A stretch of 64,000 nt of DNA from Gonatopus flavifemur (taxonomy: Eukaryota; Arthropoda; Insecta; Hymenoptera; Dryinidae): assembly GCA_018340375.1 (NCBI GenBank), contig JAFFJZ010000001.1, positions 45,996,001-46,060,000 on the forward strand, read 5' to 3'. Made by a program: the position numbers and the translations under genes. Below the pieces are notes generated by a model. It did no database searches and had not been told where the DNA came from. It was given only the letters and a program-made list of their open reading frames with translations. Numbering within the stretch: position 1 is the first letter of the stretch; each line of letters begins with the position of its first letter. This document shows positions 59,184-64,000 of the stretch, piece after piece.

Positions 59184-59461
59184 CTGGCGAAAATGAAGCG
59201 AGCTCTAAGCGTGCATATTCGCCAAATTACTCTCTAGAGCCCACATAGCACGAATATCTCAGTAATATCTCCAGAATATTCTGCAACATTCTGGAGACAT
59301 TGTGATATTGTCAGAATCTTGTGAAGATATAACTGAGACATTTGTGCTATGTGGGAGGTTATCTATTTCTTTTCACCAGACATATTCGAAAAGAGATAGA
59401 TAACCTCTGAAGAGTAATTTGACTGATATCCACGCTTAGAGCACGCTTCATTTTCACCAGG
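59184..59461. mobile_element. Hairpin element with TGGCGAAAATGAAGC ends, itself interrupted
   Basis: CTGGCGAAAATGAAGCGAGC with CTAAGCGTG is mirrored by CACGCTTAGAGCACGCTTCA and TTTTCACCAG. It is split by the CCCACATAGC MITE at 59240-59355. Confidence 0.75.
59240..59355. mobile_element. CCCACATAGCACGAAT hairpin MITE, copy 2
   Basis: Ends CCCACATAGCACGAATATCT and GACATTTGTGCTATGTGGG, the same family as 42422-42537, inserted in the larger hairpin. Confidence 0.85.
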
Positions 59462-61294
59462 ATAGCAACAGGATAAGAACTCAAGCTAAAATCCTAGATT
59501 TACAGCATATTGTTGCACATTTGGCGAAGCAACGTCCCTCCCAGTCAGCAAAATTAAGCCAGCGCTTCTAGCAGCGTCGCTACCATCCACTTACACATTC
59601 AAAAGCGTCTCGTACATACAGCACTTAATTTATGTATGAAAATAGGAGGGACTTGGTAGTATCTCACTGGAAGCACTTCTTGGTAGCACTCCCTGGTAAT
59701 ACTGGTAGCACTGAGGTAGTGCTACGTTATAGTTTGCATTATACGTATGCTATAGTAGCAAGCAGTGCCACAATCTTGGGAGAGCTACTACGTTGCTACC
59801 GTGGGACTGCTAGTAGCATAAACGCAAATTTAGGAGTGCTTTGCTCGCCGGGCTGCGAATTGCCTCAAACTGTTGTATGTTTTCAAAAAATTGCTGCATA
59901 TTTGTTCAGCGTTTTGCTGTTAGGGCAAGCTCTATATTGCAATAAACAAAATATTTAAGATAAATTCATGAAAATTTCAGACATTTTCATGAGTTCAGTT
60001 CTCCATTTGAGAGAATTGGTTTTTATGGTAAAAAAATGTTCATTTGTTCAATTTTCTTTCTTCTCTTTCAACATACTGTGAATCGTGAAAGCAAATCCTC
60101 AATTGGAGGAGAAAATGAAGATGGAATATCTGTGCTGATTGAGAGAATACAGGTATTGATAACAGTATGCAATGGGACGAAACTAAAATCATTCAAACTC
60201 TCATGCGATTATATGATGCGAAGCGTAATAGAATTGTTTTTAATTCGCATTCTATCATGTTTTTGCGAATGGTCACACCGATATCGTATAGACAGAGGTC
60301 AGAGAGGGCATACAGATTGCTCTGAATTCTTTTACATGCATGTAATCGAAGAATATAAACATTAATTGGAATTGGGTTACAGAAATGTCATAATTTAGAT
60401 ATTTATGTACATGTATTTATTCGATAGAAATACTGGATCATATTATTTTTGACGGATTGCGTTTGTTTTCTAATAAAATTGTATACGTTCATCAGTGAAT
60501 AATAAATATCTCATGAAACTCATATTGTTATTCTTCTAAAAGAAATTTCTCTCGCGAAGAATGCAGCACCACCCACACGACACATGAGTTCAAAAAGAAA
60601 CTTCAAGAATTCATATTCAATTCTTCAAGCTTTAATCAAGTTCCTTATCAACTCTTTTTGAACTGGTATGCTGTATGGGTATAAAAATGGCATCGACATT
60701 TTACTTCATGTGTTGTCGTCCTTTGTTTTCCTTTGAAATTGTTATAAGCACGTGAGATCAATTAACCCGGAATATCCCGAATGGAAACATTTCAAAAATT
60801 ATACATAATTTATATATAATTCAATATTATTCGAATACAAATTATGTACAATTTTGAGCACGTTTTCGTTCGGAATAAAATTGTCCACCTAGATTATCTT
60901 ATCTTCTTTGCATTCATCGGATATGATGAGTTTCATAATTTCTGACAATCTTTCCCAAACCCTTGTACTTGAAAAAAATCTAGCCAGGTCAAAATCCTAT
61001 GCTCAAATGTGAGAAATAAAATGCAGTCTTCATATGCACAAAAACATATGTAAAACATATCCAAACATCTCATCTTCTTCTCAACGTAATCCTTTCTGAA
61101 AACAGTATCCCAACGATAGTAAAATATTAACTTACCTGGAATCAACAAATCTTGTAATGTAATATAATAAATAACAGAAAAACTCATGTTTCCTTTTATT
61201 CACATTTTATTAAAAAACAAATAAAACATTGTATATATATTCGAATTATATTTTCTTTCAAATGCGTGTTCTTGAATAATTCTGACAGTCCGTA
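59462..61294. other. Region without a supported gene
   Basis: 59600-59830 is rich in GGTAGCACT / AGTGCTAC words, so its 108-codon frame is repeat-derived. A 109-codon plus frame at 60036-60365 contains GGENEDGISVLIERIQ followed by a GTATTG donor-like site, but no family is recognised. 60565-60680 resembles the GCAGCACCAC stem near 55690. Confidence 0.3.
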
Positions 61295-61488
61295 TCAAAC
61301 ATTCACACAGTTGTCCACACTATACATTTCAAAGTAAAATTTCCTGCAACCACCATCTTTAACATCTCGCTCATAAAACTGGATGAAAATCACTTTCCAA
61401 CTGAATGAATGTTCATTCATTCTCATTTCGTAAGAGAATCTGTAATTCATCATTAGTGTCAAACACTTGAGTACTTTTAGTACACAAT

Positions 61489-61806
61489 TCATCAGACATG
61501 GATATCATATCTATCATTCCAAAACATATTAAAAATCGACAACTGTTTGTACGAATCAAAATTCGATGAACTTATTAAATAACTAACATCTTTTCCAGTC
61601 GGTTCAATTTGGAAGGAAAATATTACCAGAGATTCTCTGAAATAATGTGGGAATGGAAAGGTTCTTCTTGATCCAAATACGTGAATTAAATTATTTGAGT
61701 TGTCGCTCAAGTATGAAAATCCATCAATGGATTCACATACGATATTAAAGCTCAAGTTTTTCTTGGAAGCAAAACAATTCAGCATAAAATCTTGAATTGT
61801 AAACAC
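61489..61806 (-). other. Unrecognised minus-strand open frame, possible coding relic
   Basis: A 104-codon frame, SFNIVCESIDGFSYLSDNSN through IFNMFWNDRYDIHV, ends at TAG/TGA-rich DNA. Just downstream a different frame opens with MSDELCTKSTQVFDTNDELQ for about 28 codons. Frame changes with protein-like composition suggest a decayed exon, but chance cannot be excluded. No family motif is visible. Confidence 0.2.
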
Positions 61807-61809
61807 ATG

Positions 61810-63501
61810 AATAACAGGTCATATATAATCATGTAGTTATGATATTCATTCTGATTACTGAGACTTGAATTTCAATTTCATGTATAATCTAGAAAACAGA
61901 ATTCCTCAAATCCACATTTATGCCACATTTATGTACATACGAGAACTGTACATGGAATAATCACGTAATCGAGTACATATTTATGATGTCATATGACGCG
62001 AAACCCATATACATACACGAAACCCAAGTAGCACAAGAATGTTTGAAATATTCTATGAACATGCACAGAATATATTGATACATTTTGATTGTCCTATGAA
62101 CATCCATAGAATATTTTCGCATATTTGAATGTTCTATGAACATTTGTAAAATATTTCAAGCATCCTTGTGCTACTAGGGAATATACTTCATCCGTATAAA
62201 AATGTTATCAATAAGTGACCGTCTAAAATACTCTGGAGATTGATATTTCTTTCTCATTTACGCTTCTATCGGAAAAACTTCATTGTACGAATTCAAACGG
62301 ATTTCATTCGAATCCGGGTAATCGTTGTATCTAAAAATACAATTAAGTCACAATTCGACTAGTCTGTTTGCATCATTCGGAAAATGATCTTACATTCAGC
62401 GATAAGATCATACCAAATTATTCGAAGCCCATGCAAACGGACTCGTTACGTACTTCCTAAAAAAATACAGTCTATTATATACCTGTCTCCTATGCATCTT
62501 AGGAGACCTTCCAACTATTGAGATTATCCTCAATGATTGTACGGAAAAATGACTATTCAATGAACAATGTTCATATCGTCCTCATATCGAGTAAATTTAT
62601 CTTAATTTGGCAAGAATTTTGAAAATTTTTGATTCATGCGTGATCTGCAAGCAACGTGGTACACGACTGTACAGGAAACTTGAATATCTTGTATTTCGAA
62701 AATACTGAAATATTTAATTTCAATGATGAATCTCAAAAACCATGACACGGTTCAAGATGAATAACGAGGCTTTAGATTTAAAGCTACTAGTACCATTTGT
62801 CCAATGTGTATCAACAATCACAACACAAAACTGTCATACACCGGGACGCTTCATCTTTCATGGTTATTTCATGGTTACGGCAATTCCTTGGCTAGCAATT
62901 CTAATGTCCGAATGGTCCAGACCGCAGGCGTTGGTTTTGGTTGCTGCAACAAAAAAAGCGATCATTCTATCAAGCGAATATCGTTTTCTTTTGACGAGTT
63001 ATTTTGTATTTAATTGGTCGTAATTACGCAAGAATGATTCAATTGAAGACTTTGGTTTTCAATCGGTTTTTATAGAGAACATACCGTATGAGGCTACCGA
63101 GGTTAACTTTTCTAATCACTCGAATTCAACATCTATAAATACAGTATCATTAATTCTCAGGAAATTTCTTGGAATTTCTTTCCTCTCCAATTTTTCGAAG
63201 GAAAAATAGTTTGATATTATGTTATATTCATAAAAATGTTCGCTTTGACGTTCAATCCATAAACTCCATGAATAAACTTTCATATCAAGGATTTCCCTTA
63301 CTCTTGGTAATTTTTTCATGTAAGCGCTATAGTAACAGACCGATTTGCTAGACCAGCAATACTTTTGCCCCTAAACCACTACTTCAACTTCAAATGATCT
63401 TGGTGAAACTCCATTTACAAACAATATGTTCAGCGACAGCACAAAATATTGAAAACTTCAACAGAAATCAATGAACCTTTATACCTTTGAAAAATATCTT
63501 T
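61810..63501. other. Spacer with two MITE remnants
   Basis: 62023-62180 is a hairpin with CCCAAGTAGCACAAGAATGT and CATCCTTGTGCTACTAGGG ends, related in its termini to the CCCAAGTAGC family. 63304-63370 is a right half of the 41394-type MITE. Open frames at 62742-63023 are unrecognised. Confidence 0.45.
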
Positions 63502-63972
63502 TCAATCTCGTTTATCTTGTTTTGTGTCGTTGATGTAATCCAACTGATCATCTTCATCTGCAATGAAAAATAATAATGAAACAATGAGTTCATCAAGCAG
63601 ATGAATTATATTTCACTCTTCAAATTTAAATCAGTGAAATCTTACTATTCGTGCAATTAAAAGTCAGTGAATAGCCACTGGCTATGCAGTTGGAAGTGTT
63701 TCTGACTGATTGAATCAGTGAGATTCCACTGTAAAGATCAGTCAATATTCACTGATTGTGCATTGTATATGCACTGATTCGCAGTGGTCGATTTTTCACT
63801 GCAATAAATAAGATTTCACTGTTTCAAATTTAAAGAGTAAATCGTACCTTCAGGCTCTTCTTCACCTTCCAAATGGAGATCATTATTCTTCTGTTGACGT
63901 TCTTTATAAAATTCATTGTCATACTGATCTTGATCCCCGTCGTTACCGTTTTGTGCCATCCCATCATCCAAA
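63502..63972 (-). CDS. Last two exons of an unidentified gene with an acidic C-terminus (partial)
   Basis: The penultimate exon is 63848-63972 (TATTTTCAG acceptor, GAAG with GTACGA donor). It reads LDDGMAQNGNDGDQDQYDNE, then FYKERQQKNN, then DLHLEGEEEPE. The terminal exon 63502-63557 follows a TTCATTGCAG acceptor and adds DEDDQLDYINDTKQDKRD before the TGA. Phases agree across the junction. The tail is very acidic, with a charged FYKERQQ stretch, no membrane segment and no cysteine. Acidic tails of this kind occur in Golgi/ER luminal proteins and chromatin factors, but I do not recognise the family. The upstream part lies beyond the right edge. The 290-bp intron is mostly occupied by the MITE at 63615-63838. 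Confidence 0.75.
63615..63838. mobile_element. AAATTTGAAACAGTGA-family MITE in the intron of the right-edge gene
   Basis: ACTCTTCAAATTTAAATCAG to GTTTCAAATTTAAAGAGT, inverted relative to 30098-30350. It fills most of the intron between 63557 and 63848. Confidence 0.8.
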
Positions 63973-64000
63973 CTGAAAATATTGTTACGATGAAAGTTAT

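Noticed and set aside
59632..59958. 108-codon plus frame as a coding gene
   Set aside because: Built on GGTAGCACT / AGTGCTAC repeats, with no start context or splice support.

Overview
The window looks like insect nuclear DNA: strongly AT-rich, with short exons, GT-AG introns and dense inverted-repeat (MITE-like) elements. The best-resolved gene is a textbook insect Idgf4-type chitinase-like protein, and its details fit Hymenoptera best. A parasitoid wasp is possible, but this rests on gene content and texture only.

The core is a tandem, same-strand (minus) cluster of secreted glycoside hydrolase family 18 (GH18) proteins of the imaginal disc growth factor / chitinase-like type, at about 3.2-51.6 kb. 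From left to right it holds: a nonsense-riddled pseudogene without a terminal exon (3232-4620); an internally deleted copy (copy A) keeping only the last exon plus a promoter/leader block (5559-6540); an intact five-exon gene B (15476-21138); its close tandem duplicate gene C (25145-29053); an Idgf4-like gene (34264-36316) with an upstream leader exon near 38.3 kb; and a second Idgf4-like paralogue (48044-51564). All readable members keep the GH18 fold landmarks (signal peptide, VVCY, CTHLI, GG strand, FDGxD) but have lost the catalytic glutamate. They are therefore expected to be lectin-like or growth-factor-like proteins, not chitinases.

Copies A, B and C lie in a repeated unit of roughly 8-9 kb. 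Its 5' end carries a conserved TATA box, leader exon and splice donor. Because the unit is duplicated, several transposon insertions can be dated against an empty site in a sister copy.

The rest is mobile-element debris: a Mutator-like element with 28-bp terminal inverted repeats (11332-12588), a 1.5-kb element with 320-bp inverted arms in a gene B intron, a reverse-transcriptase scrap (23282-23398), many TA-flanked MITEs sharing CACKGAGA-type ends, and a nested stack at 56.4-58.9 kb. The last 0.5 kb holds the final two exons of an unrelated minus-strand gene with an acidic C-terminus that runs off the right edge. No tRNA, rRNA or CRISPR array was seen.
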